Below, piece after piece: positions 1 through 10,231 of a stretch of DNA of 64,000 nucleotides. Every line of letters begins with the position of its first letter. Positions within the stretch are counted from its first letter, which is position 1. Location: assembly GCF_003589595.1 (NCBI RefSeq), contig NW_020654422.1:6572538-6636537 (forward strand), given 5' to 3'. The position numbers were made by a program, and so were the translations under genes. Origin of the DNA: Hyposmocoma kahamanoa (lineage: Eukaryota > Arthropoda > Insecta > Lepidoptera > Cosmopterigidae). The notes beneath the pieces were generated by a model. The model was not told the origin of the DNA and did no database searches. It was given only the letters and a program-made list of their open reading frames with translations.

Positions 1-177
1 ATTGTTTCGAACTGAGAAAGGGACTAGATCCCAGGGAACGAAAGTGATGCCCGCGTGGTTTTAGTATGCCAGTCTGGGTTCTATATATTTTGCGGAAGCC
101 GGTGGCATCAGTCGAAAAGTGCCTCGAGCTCATACATCTATGCTTATAGGTAGATAGCTTAGTGCTCTACGGGTGAT

Positions 178-1159
178 ATAGGGTAAAACCGGGATAGATG
201 CCGCAGTAGGATAGGTGCCTCGTTTTCAAAAAACCTAACTTCCCCAAATAGCAACAAAGAATAATTAGTTTAAATAAGGAGTATAGATACCACTCATTAA
301 AGTTCCGGCAGGACTTCGTGTGCAATGGACGCGTTTGGTTTGTGCATGCGTTTATCTCCGCGACGAACACGATAAATGGTTCAAATTTTCAGAGGCGAGT
401 ATTTACTGTCGCTTAACTTTGTAAGTTGTAATTAATTCCGTTTTATTTTTATTACAACTATGCACTGGTTCATTAACTGCGCATCTATAGGTGTGAATAA
501 TCGCTCTTTTGTATATAGCTTAGTTATATAATAAAAGGGCATCTATCCATATCGAATAGGATAGTCGCCTCGATTTTTCGCGGTATAGGTGCCCTTAGGG
601 GCAAAGGACAAGACAAGAAAGTTAAGAAAAGAAAAATAAAAAAATACATTATTTTAGTGAAAAAGACAAGTAAATGAAAAGTTTAAAAGTAAGTAAAAGT
701 ACCAAAAAGACAAATTATTCACAGTTGAAACAGCGAACATTTTTGTAGAGAATGTTTTGATACATAGCTACAAAAATACGAAGTGAAGTAGGTAGTAACT
801 TTAAATACGTGTATATTTATTCTTAAAGATGTAATATGTATATACAATATATTAAAGATTAGAAATAAAACATTTTATCATGAATTTTACTATTTTATTC
901 TAAAGGACATCTATCTTAGTATTTTCATTGTGTGGCGTCTATCCATATAGGTAGGCATCTATCCTCAAAAAAATAGGTTTGCAAAAAGTCAATGTGTTCA
1001 AAATCAGTAAATGTTAGATCAATAAAATCAAGTCTTAATGTAATGTAAAAGATTAAATTATCTAGTTATATCCACAGGAGATATTCATGGTAAACTAATA
1101 ATTTTTAAATTAAGAGGCACTTTCAAAAAGTGGGGCATCTAACCCGGTTCTACCCTATG
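178..1159. mobile_element. Non-autonomous DNA transposon (MITE-like), about 0.98 kb
   Basis: Imperfect terminal inverted repeats of about 27 bp close the element: the left end (178-204) reads TAGGGTAAAACCGGGATAGA and the right end (1132-1159), read on the other strand, TAGGGTAGAACCGGGTTAGA. Both ends abut TA, so a TA target duplication (Tc1/mariner type) is possible. The word GGCATCTATCC and variants recurs inside in both orientations (near 196, 540, 905, 940, 955, 1135), which looks like subterminal transposase-binding repeats. No coding frame survives. The family is not identified. Confidence 0.6.
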
Positions 1160-1647
1160 ACAATAGTTTAGGATGATAATGGGGATATCTCGCTTTTACA
1201 GTGCGTTTATCACGTTTGCGGATCCGCAGGTTGATGGTTTCAATGTAATCATCCGCAAGAAAACAGCCTCACTACTTAGCAGCACCAGCACTATGTTACA
1301 GGTTCTATCTGATAGACGTGATTTGTGTTAGAAGGATCGTGTACAGTAGGTACACCTTGGATTATTTATGGTTTAAAAACGCACCTTTTTTCTCTATTAC
1401 GTCCTCTGACGCTCTACCTCGCCTGATATAGTGATACGTACAATGTTATTGTGTATTAAAAGATTGTTTTAAGTTATCTGACAACTATATTTAATGAACA
1501 TTTGCTATGTCAAATGCCAAAAAACAAATAAAGCATCATCGTGACGCTATTTTATTTCTGTCGCACGAGTCACTTTTCTCTACCAAGTACCTACACGCCT
1601 TCTATCTTGTAATGTTCATTACTGCCTCTGTGCCTGGCTTCAACATA

Positions 1648-2047
1648 NNNNNNNNNNNNNNNNNNNNNNNNNNNNNNNNNNNNNNNNNNNNNNNNNNNNN
1701 NNNNNNNNNNNNNNNNNNNNNNNNNNNNNNNNNNNNNNNNNNNNNNNNNNNNNNNNNNNNNNNNNNNNNNNNNNNNNNNNNNNNNNNNNNNNNNNNNNNN
1801 NNNNNNNNNNNNNNNNNNNNNNNNNNNNNNNNNNNNNNNNNNNNNNNNNNNNNNNNNNNNNNNNNNNNNNNNNNNNNNNNNNNNNNNNNNNNNNNNNNNN
1901 NNNNNNNNNNNNNNNNNNNNNNNNNNNNNNNNNNNNNNNNNNNNNNNNNNNNNNNNNNNNNNNNNNNNNNNNNNNNNNNNNNNNNNNNNNNNNNNNNNNN
2001 NNNNNNNNNNNNNNNNNNNNNNNNNNNNNNNNNNNNNNNNNNNNNNN
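1648..2047. other. Assembly gap (400 N)
   Basis: This run of exactly 400 N matches the length of the other two gaps, so the size is a convention. Open frames that cross it are meaningless. Confidence 0.98.
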
Positions 2048-2108
2048 TTATGTCAAATTTTATATAGGTAACCAACCAAGATATTATCAATATCACTACG
2101 TACCTACA

Positions 2109-2181
2109 CGGTATTAGTATACTCACAAACTCAATGACAAGGCATTGACAAGGCATTGAGTTTGTAAGTATACTAACACCG
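2109..2181. repeat. Hairpin, 28-bp arms
   Basis: Arms 2109-2136 and 2154-2181 are inverted repeats with two mismatches. The loop carries a direct repeat of GACAAGGCATTG. The surrounding 1160-2536 has the N gap and no recognisable gene. Confidence 0.65.
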
Positions 2182-2536
2182 TTGAACCTTAACCCTTTCA
2201 CCGCCGTGGACTCTATAAAGCGTCTTTCATTAACTTGGCTGATACGCCTTTGATTAACTTTGTTTGTCGTATTACTTGGAAATTCACAATATTTTTTAAA
2301 TCTTACAAATCGATGAAAAGCTGATGCAAGATTTTGTATGAAAACTAAAAACAAATTAACTGGCTTTTGATTTGTTCGTTTTAACTATAGAGATTCCGTG
2401 GAAGAGCTTTTGGGCTAATTAACCTTACGTCCCTATACAACAGTAGAAATCTGTTATAATTTCGTGCTTACCTATTCGCCAAATGATTGTAATTAGTTAC
2501 AGGTTTCTTACCACCGTGTGACATCATATTATTTTT

Positions 2537-2824
2537 TATAATATCAAGTGACGGGACGAACAGGTCGTGCGCCTGATGTAAGCTACACACCTGTCCATAA
2601 AAGTTGCAGTGCCACTCAGAGCTTTAAATAGCAAAGATCTGAGGGGCACTGGCACTGCGCCAGTCACCCTGAGACATAATTTGACAAGTCCCACGTGCCT
2701 GTAATTTCACCAGCACCCTTCCAAGCCGGAATGCAGCAATGCTAACATTACTGCTTGGCGGCAGAAATAGGTAAGGCGGCAGTACTTCCCTGGACGAACT
2801 CTTTCACGCCCCTCTCTACTGCTG
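2537..2824 (+). repeat. Dispersed repeat family A, copy 1
   Basis: This is a near full-length copy (about 290 bp) of a family found eight times here. It starts near CAAGTGACGGGACGAAC, passes through AGAGCTTTAAAT and CACCCTGAGACATAA, and ends near CCTGGACGAACTCTTTCAC. It has no coding frame, no clear pol III boxes and no terminal inverted repeats, so its class is unknown. Confidence 0.7.
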
Positions 2825-3591
2825 CTAAACATTTTTAAAAGAACCCCTAATTTTAATTGAAATTTAACTATAGAAATAACACAAGAATATTTTAATATTT
2901 ATTTTATTTTATTAAGTACGGATTTATAGTAGCATTTTATGTTCAGTTATGTTCTTATTTGCCTTAGGAGAATTTAATTAATAAAAGGTGGAAATTGGGT
3001 CATAAAAAAATAGTTTTTGTCAGTGGCGGTCAAAAGGAAGGAAATATTGCCTTAACAAAATTTATTATTATTATTATTATTATTAGAAATAAAATAAGAA
3101 TGAACGAAGAATAAATAAATAAAATTGTAAATGTTATGCAAACAAAATTATTCCAAAAGTGCTGCCAATCAAAGATTCTTGGCCATCAATTATATTGCAA
3201 CTTCGAATTGGCCATGTTACCAAACATCGGACAATACTGCGAATATGGTTACCCTGACCGTAAAAGTCCCTTGCGGCCATTTGTCGAGCTTGCACTAACC
3301 CAGCCCTCCCTAAGGGCTCGTTACCGCCCTCATCCCGCGACTACGCGCCTATTTGAGACGTTCAATTTACAAACACGAGTATGATCACTACATAGTTACT
3401 ACTTTTACTTTTTTTAATACCTTCCAACTTTATTCCAATTTAATTTAATCTCTTTATTAAGATGTTCGAGTTAATGACTTACCAATAAAATATCAAAGTA
3501 CCTAAACGAATGAAGTATCATTAAAATCGTCAAGATTTTAAATTAACTTATTCGTGTACCGTGTTAAAAATTGAAATATAAATTAAATAAA
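2825..3591. other. Unassigned AT-rich stretch
   Basis: A short (ATT)n run lies at about 3061-3085. No gene, RNA or repeat family was recognised otherwise. Confidence 0.5.
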
Positions 3592-3796
3592 TAACGCACA
3601 CACTCAACATAGCTCCGCACTAGAGAAACCTTGGATCGCGGGTGTCATGGACATACACATAGACAACCACAAATTACATTTCAACTTACGAGAGAAATAA
3701 ATGGAGGCCATACAAATATTTCTCCCGGCACGGGAATCGCGCCCCGGGCCTCTGCATAGCAGTCCGACATGGTAACCGTTCGGCCACGGAGGCAGT
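3592..3796 (-). repeat. tRNA-derived SINE (family B), copy 1
   Basis: Read on the minus strand, it opens with a tRNA-like head (CCGTGGCCGAACGGTTACC as A-box region, then a degenerate B box near GCGCGATTCCCG). A body with GAGAAATATTTGTATGGCC follows, and it ends at a GTTGAGTGTGTGCGTTA tail. Four other copies occur at 5690, 32717, 40857 and 54020, each diverged from the others, as expected of old independent retropositions. Confidence 0.75.
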
Positions 3797-4028
3797 TCAT
3801 TATTAAATAAACGGCTTCCTTTGCAATTTGATTTTATAGTATAGATTTGAATGGGGAATAAAGGATTTGATGACGCGCTTAAAAAACCTCATCTGCCTAT
3901 TTACATAACTGTATAATGGTGTTTATATAATCTCACAAATCTACACATTTCTGGGTTCTTTCTCTATCAATTTATTATATTTTGGTTGAAATATGCCTAT
4001 TATTGATTCGTGATATAATGTTCCCTTT

Positions 4029-4373
4029 TTGGTTTTAAATAAAGAGAAAATTTGTACGTACGTCCTTAATTGTTTGACCACAAAAGCAAAGTGTTTGCAG
4101 GGAAATACGGTAATAATTTGCGCGAGGCCGCATTACCACAACGAACCACATGAAAATGAAGTGACAATTCAGAATGTATTATCGTCAAGTACAATTCTGG
4201 AAGCGTTGTGTAAGATTTTTTCAGGTCTTGAAAACCGAGACAGCGATGTCGATCGTGTTTTGCTTCTCCGCACATCACTACAAAATGGAGTAGCTTGTTA
4301 CGAAAAACTTTTGCAAGAACGCAAACAAAATGCGACCCTAAAAACTTTAGACAACTATTTCACAAAAAAGTGA
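4029..4373 (+). pseudogene. Probable DDE transposase C-terminal fragment (pogo/Tigger-like)
   Basis: This 114-codon open frame has no good start. It ends in a basic tail, KTLDNYFTKK, after a stretch rich in hydrophobic and charged residues (DVDRVLLLRTSLQNG). Tails of this kind close many pogo/Tigger/jerky-type transposases. No catalytic triad is present in the fragment, and no splice partner was found upstream. The assignment rests on resemblance only; an unrelated fragment or chance frame is possible. Confidence 0.35.
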
Positions 4374-4841
4374 AATAGTTAACCAAGGTCTCATTTCTTT
4401 CTGCAGCTTGATTTGATTGCCTCTCCCGATCGGAAACTGCGTCTTTTCCGAGTCTAGGCGCATAATTGCGATTCAATACTGGCTGATGGGAGATTTTTGA
4501 CATTTCTTATCGGAACAATAGTTGATTTAACTCACAAATTAGAAAGATATCAGGTTCATCTTCTCGCTCAGAAACCCATCTGATTTCGAGACTACCCGAT
4601 CGGATCCATTTCGATTTGAATCAAAATCAGAACGCTGAAATAGTTTTCAAAGGTTTTTTAACAAACACAAATAAAGCACGTTCGTTACAATATTTACCTT
4701 GTTATTCGATCATACCTCGTTCTATCCTTGGTAGCAGTCGTTTGGTTAAGTTAGAGACACTTAGGGCGGCCAAAAATCTATGACATCGGCGGGCGTTTTA
4801 CGCGAATTTAGCTTAACGCGATTTTGTCTCGCGTAAAGCGG

Positions 4842-4898
4842 CGTACTTGGTACTTGGTACTTGGTGCAACGGGCTGGTATCCGCAACTCGATTGTATC
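4842..4898 (-). mobile_element. 57-bp scrap of a LINE 3' end, with target duplication
   Basis: This is the extreme 3' terminus of the LINE also present at 46264-47713 and 45026-45083. On the minus strand it ends in copies of CCAAGTA. The 10-bp sequence CGTAAAGCGG flanks it on both sides (4832-4841 and 4899-4908), a target-site duplication showing a real, strongly 5'-truncated retrotransposition. Confidence 0.8.
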
Positions 4899-4908
4899 CG
4901 TAAAGCGG

Positions 4909-5689
4909 GGCATTACTGTAGAGATCTTTCATGTCTTTATGTCAGACTCAAATTAGAAAATGTTATTGATAGAGACCCTGGAAACAAAATTGTGTTTCAT
5001 GGTGAATTCAAGAAGGGATAAATAGAAACAACAAAGAACTATTTAAAAATGAATCAGCTGCCACGAATGTTGTCACCTAAACAAAAATGCAATAATTTTT
5101 TTTCTATAGTTTGTTTTACAAGATTATTATATGATTTACTTCGTAAATGGTATACCATGTGTGTACTTAGGTACCAGCAGAAATTTTATTATAGAAGCGC
5201 TGACAATGTAGGTACTTTAAAAGAATTTGCGAGTATATGAAGACGGTTGTAAACTGCTTACGAGACGTGACGTAAGATTAATATTACATCTATCGCTATT
5301 CGTCAAGGACAAAATAATAAGATCTTTAAATAATAACGCACACACTCATTAATAGCAATAATAATTACAAAAGTAATCAAAATAATCAAATAGCTAACTG
5401 TCTCTTTCCGACTCATTGCTTGCGTAAAAGATTGAACGAGATCCATCACGTCAATTTCAATTGTTTGAAGCACAAGCGTTTGAAATATTTAGAATAAAAA
5501 TTTCATAGAGTCGCTTTGATGCTAATGTTAATATTAAAATATTTTTTAATACATGTTAGTAATACTTTCAAATATTGTAGTACTCTTTCTACGGCTCGGG
5601 GTTACGAATCAGAGGACTGAAAATACATTTGCCCGAAATAACGTTTGCATGAACTTCCATAATCCCGAAAGTATTTTTTTGGGTTTTTC
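4909..5689. other. Unassigned stretch
   Basis: Only short uninformative frames occur here. No gene, RNA or repeat family was recognised. Confidence 0.5.
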
Positions 5690-5840
5690 GGGAGAAATAT
5701 GTGTATGGCCTACATTTATTTCTCTCGAGAGTTTGGGTGTAAACTGTGGTCGTCTATATGTATATCCATGGCAGCCGCGACACAGGGTTTCCCTAATGCG
5801 GGGCAATGTTGAGTGTGTGCGTTGTCATAATTATTATTAT
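5690..5840 (+). repeat. SINE family B, copy 2 (5'-truncated)
   Basis: It begins in the body at GGGAGAAATATGTGTATGG and runs to the GTGTGTGCGTTG tail and an ATT-rich end. The tRNA-like head is missing. Confidence 0.7.
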
Positions 5841-6509
5841 TAGATAATACCTAACTGTGTATTTTGAAAAGCGTTTCTCCTGGGCAATCAATATCGCGCA
5901 TTTTAATTTTGTAATTATCTCACGACGGCAAATACCCTACTACCGTCATAGCCGTACTTTTTCAACCACAAGAAACATTTGCAAGAACTATGAGCAGTAC
6001 GACTATGCCTGTTGATGGAATCAACCGTTGTCAGTGATAAACCGTAGTAATTATATTGAATCAATGTAAGCACTACGGCATATAGAAAAGTGGTGACGTT
6101 TTTGAGCGCAGTATAATTTCAGTACTATGCACGAACGGGTTAAGAAAATGGTAAGAAAAGAAAGGAAACCAGAGCTGATGCAAGCTTGATAAAAGACCAT
6201 AATATTAAAGCTTTGGTATGAGATTACATCAATGAGTAAACTGTGCATAGAAAGGAGAGAATGCAGGAATTTATCCAGGAAACATAGCTTGAACTTAAGA
6301 AGAATGTGACAAGTATTAACAGAGAACAGTTTACATCGCCAAAATGCATTAAAAATCAAAAGTTGGATGAATGACAAAATATACCAACTTAAGAAACAAA
6401 GAAGGTAATTGAAGCAGACTGACAATGCAAATTAAATACGATTTTTTTTAAAGTTTAAGCAATTTGTAACTTTCACATGCAAACATTGCATAATAATACA
6501 AATAGTACA
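5841..6509. other. Unassigned stretch
   Basis: Nothing recognisable was found. The 124-codon minus-strand frame at 6051-6425 shows no domain and has low-complexity, phenylalanine- and leucine-rich composition typical of chance frames in AT-rich DNA. Confidence 0.5.
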
Positions 6510-6510
6510 A

Positions 6511-6571
6511 CCTTGATAGCCTAACGGTTTGCACTGTGGGCACTGGATGAGAAGTTCCCGGGTTCGATACC
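6511..6571 (+). repeat. tRNA-like SINE head next to family A
   Basis: TAGCCTAACGG (A-box-like) is followed about 40 bp later by GGTTCGATACC (B-box-like), as in a pol III SINE head. It directly precedes family A copy 2. Other family A copies lack this head, so it may be a separate SINE fragment. Confidence 0.4.
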
Positions 6572-6579
6572 AGTAGTTT

Positions 6580-6880
6580 TTATATAATATCAAGTGACGG
6601 GACGAACAAGTCGTGCGCCTGATGGTAAACTACACCCCTATCCATAACAGTTGCGGTGCCAATCAGAGCTTAAAGCTCGCAAAGATTTGAGGGGCACTGC
6701 CACTGCGCCCGTCACCCCGAGACATATGATGACAAGTCCCATTTGCCTGTAATTTCACCAGCACCCTTACCCTTCAAAACCGGAACACAGTAATGCTGAC
6801 ATTACTGCTTGGCGGCAGAAATAGGCAAGGTGGCAGTACTTCCCTGGACGAACTCTTTCACAAGGAGCTCTACTGCTACT
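6580..6880 (+). repeat. Dispersed repeat family A, copy 2
   Basis: This full-length copy runs from CAAGTGACGGGACGAACAAG to the GGACGAACTCTTTCAC end. It is similar over its whole length to copy 1. Confidence 0.7.
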
Positions 6881-8007
6881 ATAATACTATAAAAAGAGAA
6901 CTCGTGTTCTACAAATAAACTTACTTATCTTAAAACCTTTAGTGGTCTACTCTTGCTTTTCGCTATCAACACAATCTTGCTTTTCGCTATCAACACAACG
7001 CTGCAAGCTCTTTTTAACATAAAATGTGCTTATGTTTTTTTTACGACTACGTAAGCTTCAAACTTCAAATTAAAAAGCATTTGAGTGAAAAGCGTTTCAA
7101 ATAGCACGCTTTTTTATAAAAAGCACAGCGATTTAACGTTTAAAAAAATAACCAGTTTTTCCCATCTCTAATGACAACACAGAATAGTAAGTACCTATCA
7201 CTGAATAAACTATAATGCATAACAGACGGCCTTATTGCTAAGTTAAGTAGCAATGTAAGTAGCAGTAACATGTGCCTATATAAATATCTACCTAAAAATA
7301 CAACTGTATATACAAGGTTCAGTGCTTTATTTCTACCTATGAAATCTCGGTAAAGAAGCAGGTTATTTAGATACACTACTACCTACCTACAAATCATTTT
7401 GTTTTCATAGTTGATAGGTACATGTCAGGTTTTGTTACGTATTCTGCGAGAGACGCATCTTGCGGGATCGTGGCTAATTTATACTTCCCCCGCACTCGAT
7501 ACAAGTGACATATAAATGTCGGTTTTGTTTCCCTTTACCCGGGATTTAGAGTCGCACTGGCGAAGGGGGACGTGAAACAAACGCGTGCTTCGTGATCAAT
7601 TTGTGTTCTTGCGGCGAAATACCTCGCACCAATGTCTCTTGCGATTTCTGCGTAAGTATTTATTCACACGGTGTGGGAAATTGTACAAGTCACGTACATT
7701 ATGTAAAAAGGGCGTCTTTAAATGCTGAATTTGTTGCTACCTCGAATGGTTTCCTATCCTAGGCATTTTACAAACGTGTAAATGCGGGGGTTACGGCGTC
7801 TCCTAGTGTCATTTTCAAGCGTTAGTACCTATATGTCCAATAGGTATATTATTTTGTTTGTGCTACTAATACTAATAAACAAACTGTTATTGATTTAAAT
7901 CTAAAAATTAGAGTTATTAAAAAAATAGGTAGGTACTTGTTTATCGCTCATTATAGCCGCAACACTTACTTCACCTAGCTTGCATTTTAGTTAGGTACAT
8001 TTATAGG
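6881..8007. other. Intergenic stretch with a small tandem duplication
   Basis: TTGCTTTTCGCTATCAACAC is repeated in tandem at about 6953-6998. The remainder is unassigned apart from a possible orphan first exon at 7632-7651. Confidence 0.45.
7632..7651 (+). other. Possible orphan first coding exon
   Basis: An ATG in a fair context (CACCAATG) opens six codons (MSLAIS) and then meets a strong donor, GC|GTAAGTATT. A TATAAA-like word lies about 120 bp upstream. No matching second exon was found before URAD, so this may be chance or the start of a gene whose other exons I could not see. Confidence 0.2.
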
Positions 8008-8009
8008 TA

Positions 8010-8963
8010 GGGGAGAGCGGGGCTGAACGTTCCGATTTTCAAATAACTTGCAGTTTTATACTGAAAATGAAGGATTTGATTTTCAACATGTGGAAATGTT
8101 GAACAAATGTTTATCGCTTTTTGTAATAGTATAGTCACTTCTACTGATCTCTCAATAGTCTTTTTCATAGAGGCAAATTTTTGATAAATTTCGGAGCGGA
8201 ATATTCAGCCCCGCTTTGGGGCGCGTTGTTCCGCCTTTGAGGCAAATCGTTCCGCCTACATTATGACAGAATAACAAAAATTTTCCTAAATAAAACCACC
8301 TATTTTATAGTTGTACGTATGTAATGTTTATATTATGCACAACTAACTTAAAAAAAAATAACTACTTTCTTATTCATCAGGAATATTACTCATCGCTCAT
8401 TTCTTCATCTGAACCACAGTTGAGACACACATAAGTGACTCTATCATCTTGCCTAAATATTTGACATGAGCCCGTTTGTAGTTTGGCATCCTTAAAACAA
8501 AGAAAAATGGTCATGAGAATTTTAAATATGATTGCAGGTCAATTGGGGAAGTTGTTCCTAGGAACAACCAGCCCCTCAAGGGAGGAACTTATAGCCCCAA
8601 ATTACGTTTTTATACGAAGACTGACATACTGGCAAAGTAATAGAATCAATCAAAAAAATACTCAAACAATAAGATTCGTCACTAATTAATGTCACTACTA
8701 TTTAGAAAAGTTACGTATGGATTGGCCCATAATCAACAGACAGACCAAACAATTTAAACAAGAAAAAATTTACTTACGTTATATTTTGACAGCTCCACGC
8801 ACATAGCCACACGTCGTCGCCGGAGTAATTTAAAATGGCTGCCGACAAGACGCATCAACTGACGATTTAACGACGCGCTTCACATGTGTTGCTACATATT
8901 TTCCTTGCAAAGTTATTGCTGTGAGAAGAACTTACCCCGGGAACTACCAGCCCCGGTCTCCCC
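8010..8963 (-). mobile_element. TA-flanked DNA element, left arm of a 2-kb palindrome
   Basis: It is bounded by TA on both sides (8008-8009, 8964-8965). Its own imperfect terminal repeats are GGGGAGAGCGGGGCTGAACG at the left and, inverted, GGGGAGACCGGGGCTGGTAG at the right. Motifs AGCCCC/GGGGCT and GTTCC recur inside. The matching arm at 9017-9977 lies in opposite orientation. TA flanks and internal transposase remnants point to the Tc1/mariner/pogo superfamily. Confidence 0.75.
8386..8490 (-). pseudogene. Transposase last-exon remnant (left arm)
   Basis: On the minus strand a 34-codon frame follows TTTTAAG (acceptor-like) and ends at a stop. It holds YVCLNCGSDEEMSDE at its C-terminus, with a CxxC pair. 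The right arm has the same 105-nt frame at 9501-9605. It looks like the final exon of the parent transposase kept in a deletion derivative. The C-terminal family was not recognised with certainty. Confidence 0.45.
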
Positions 8964-9016
8964 TACAGGGTAAAAAGCATGTTAATCTTTACATTTCAAA
9001 TTTAAATTCAACTCTA
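8964..9016. other. Spacer of the large palindrome
   Basis: About 53 bp of unrelated AT-rich sequence separates the two inverted elements. It is the loop if the region folds or is transcribed through. Confidence 0.6.
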
Positions 9017-9977
9017 TGTGGAGACCGGGGCTGGTAGTTCCCAGGGTAAGTTGTTCTCACAGCAATAACTTTGCAAGGAAAATATGTAGCAATACATGTG
9101 AAGCGCGTCGTTAAAGCGTCCGGTGATGCGTCTTGCCGGCAGCCATTTCAGTAACTCCGGCGACGACGTGTGGCTAAGTGTGTGGCTATGTGCGTGGAGC
9201 TGTCATAAAATATCACGTAAGTAAATTTTTTCTTGTTTAAATTTTTTGGCCTGTCTTTGTTTATTGTGGGCTGATTCATACGTAACTTTTCTAAATCGTA
9301 GTGACATTAGTAAGGAATCTTATTGTTTGAGTACTTTTTTGATTCATTCTATTACTTTGCCGGTATGTCAGTCTTCGTGTAAAACGTAATTTGGGGCTAT
9401 AAGTTCCTTCCTCGAGGGGCTGATTGTTCCTAGGAACAACTTCCCCAATTGACCTGCAGTCATACTTAAAATTTTTATGACCATTTTTCTCTGTTTTAAG
9501 GATGCCAAACTACAAACGGGCTCATATCAAATATTTAGACAAGATAATAGAGTCACTTATGTGTGTCTCAACTGTGATTCAGATGAAGGAATAAGGGATG
9601 AATAATATTACTGATGAATAAGAATGTAGTTTTTTTTTAAGTTAGTTGTGCATAATATAAACATTACATACGTACAATTATAAAATAGGTGGTTTTATGT
9701 AAGAAAATCTTTGTTATTCTGTCATAATCTAGGCGGAACAATTTGCCTCAAAGGCGGAACAACGCACCCCAAAGCGGGGCTGAATGTTCCGCTCCGAAAT
9801 TTGTCAAAAATTTGCCTCTATGAAAAAGACTATTGAGATATTAGTAGAAGTGACTATACCATTACAAAAAGCGATAAACATTTGTTCAACTTTCCACATG
9901 TTGAAAATCAAATCCTTCATTTTCAGTATAAAACTGCAAGTTATTTGAAAATCGGAACGTTCAGCCCCGCTCTCCCC
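9017..9977 (+). mobile_element. TA-flanked DNA element, right arm of a 2-kb palindrome
   Basis: This is the inverted copy of 8010-8963, similar from end to end with scattered substitutions and a small duplication near 9177 (GTGTGGCTAAGTGTGTGGCT). It ends at ...GCTCTCCCC followed by TA. A fragment of repeat family A begins right at its right edge. Confidence 0.75.
9501..9605 (+). pseudogene. Transposase last-exon remnant (right arm)
   Basis: It follows CTGTTTTAAG, an acceptor-like sequence, and runs 34 codons to TAA with YVCLNCDSDEG near the end. It has the same length and frame as the left-arm copy but several amino-acid changes, including C to Y before the CxxC pair. Confidence 0.45.
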
Positions 9978-9979
9978 TA

Positions 9980-10015
9980 CTTCCCTGGACGAACTCTTTC
10001 ACAAAGAGCTCTACT
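9980..10015 (+). repeat. Dispersed repeat family A, fragment (copy 3)
   Basis: Only the terminal part CTTCCCTGGACGAACTCTTT and about 15 following bases remain, directly abutting the palindrome. Confidence 0.6.
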
Positions 10016-10231
10016 AATATTATTACTAACTTCATTATAGTCACTTGGTCAGCTGAAACAAGTTCTCAAAGAAAATATGTTGTTTAAATTTTACTAATTA
10101 AAATATCATACTCGAGATAACTCGATCTAATGACCTCTGGTAATATAAACAACGTACGATAATAAATACGAAGAGATAACTCGAGTAAAACGCATAGTTA
10201 CTGTGTTACACGTCAAAAAGGCACGATAAAT

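Noticed and set aside
1507..2354. Long open frames on both strands across 1648-2047
   Set aside because: They are open only because the 400 N are read as unknown residues.
4824..5021. 65-codon frame over the small LINE scrap
   Set aside because: It runs through inserted LINE sequence and its flank; no domain.
8483..8689. 68-codon frame MASLKQRKMVMRI in the left palindrome arm
   Set aside because: Not preserved in the right arm; chance frame in the MITE.
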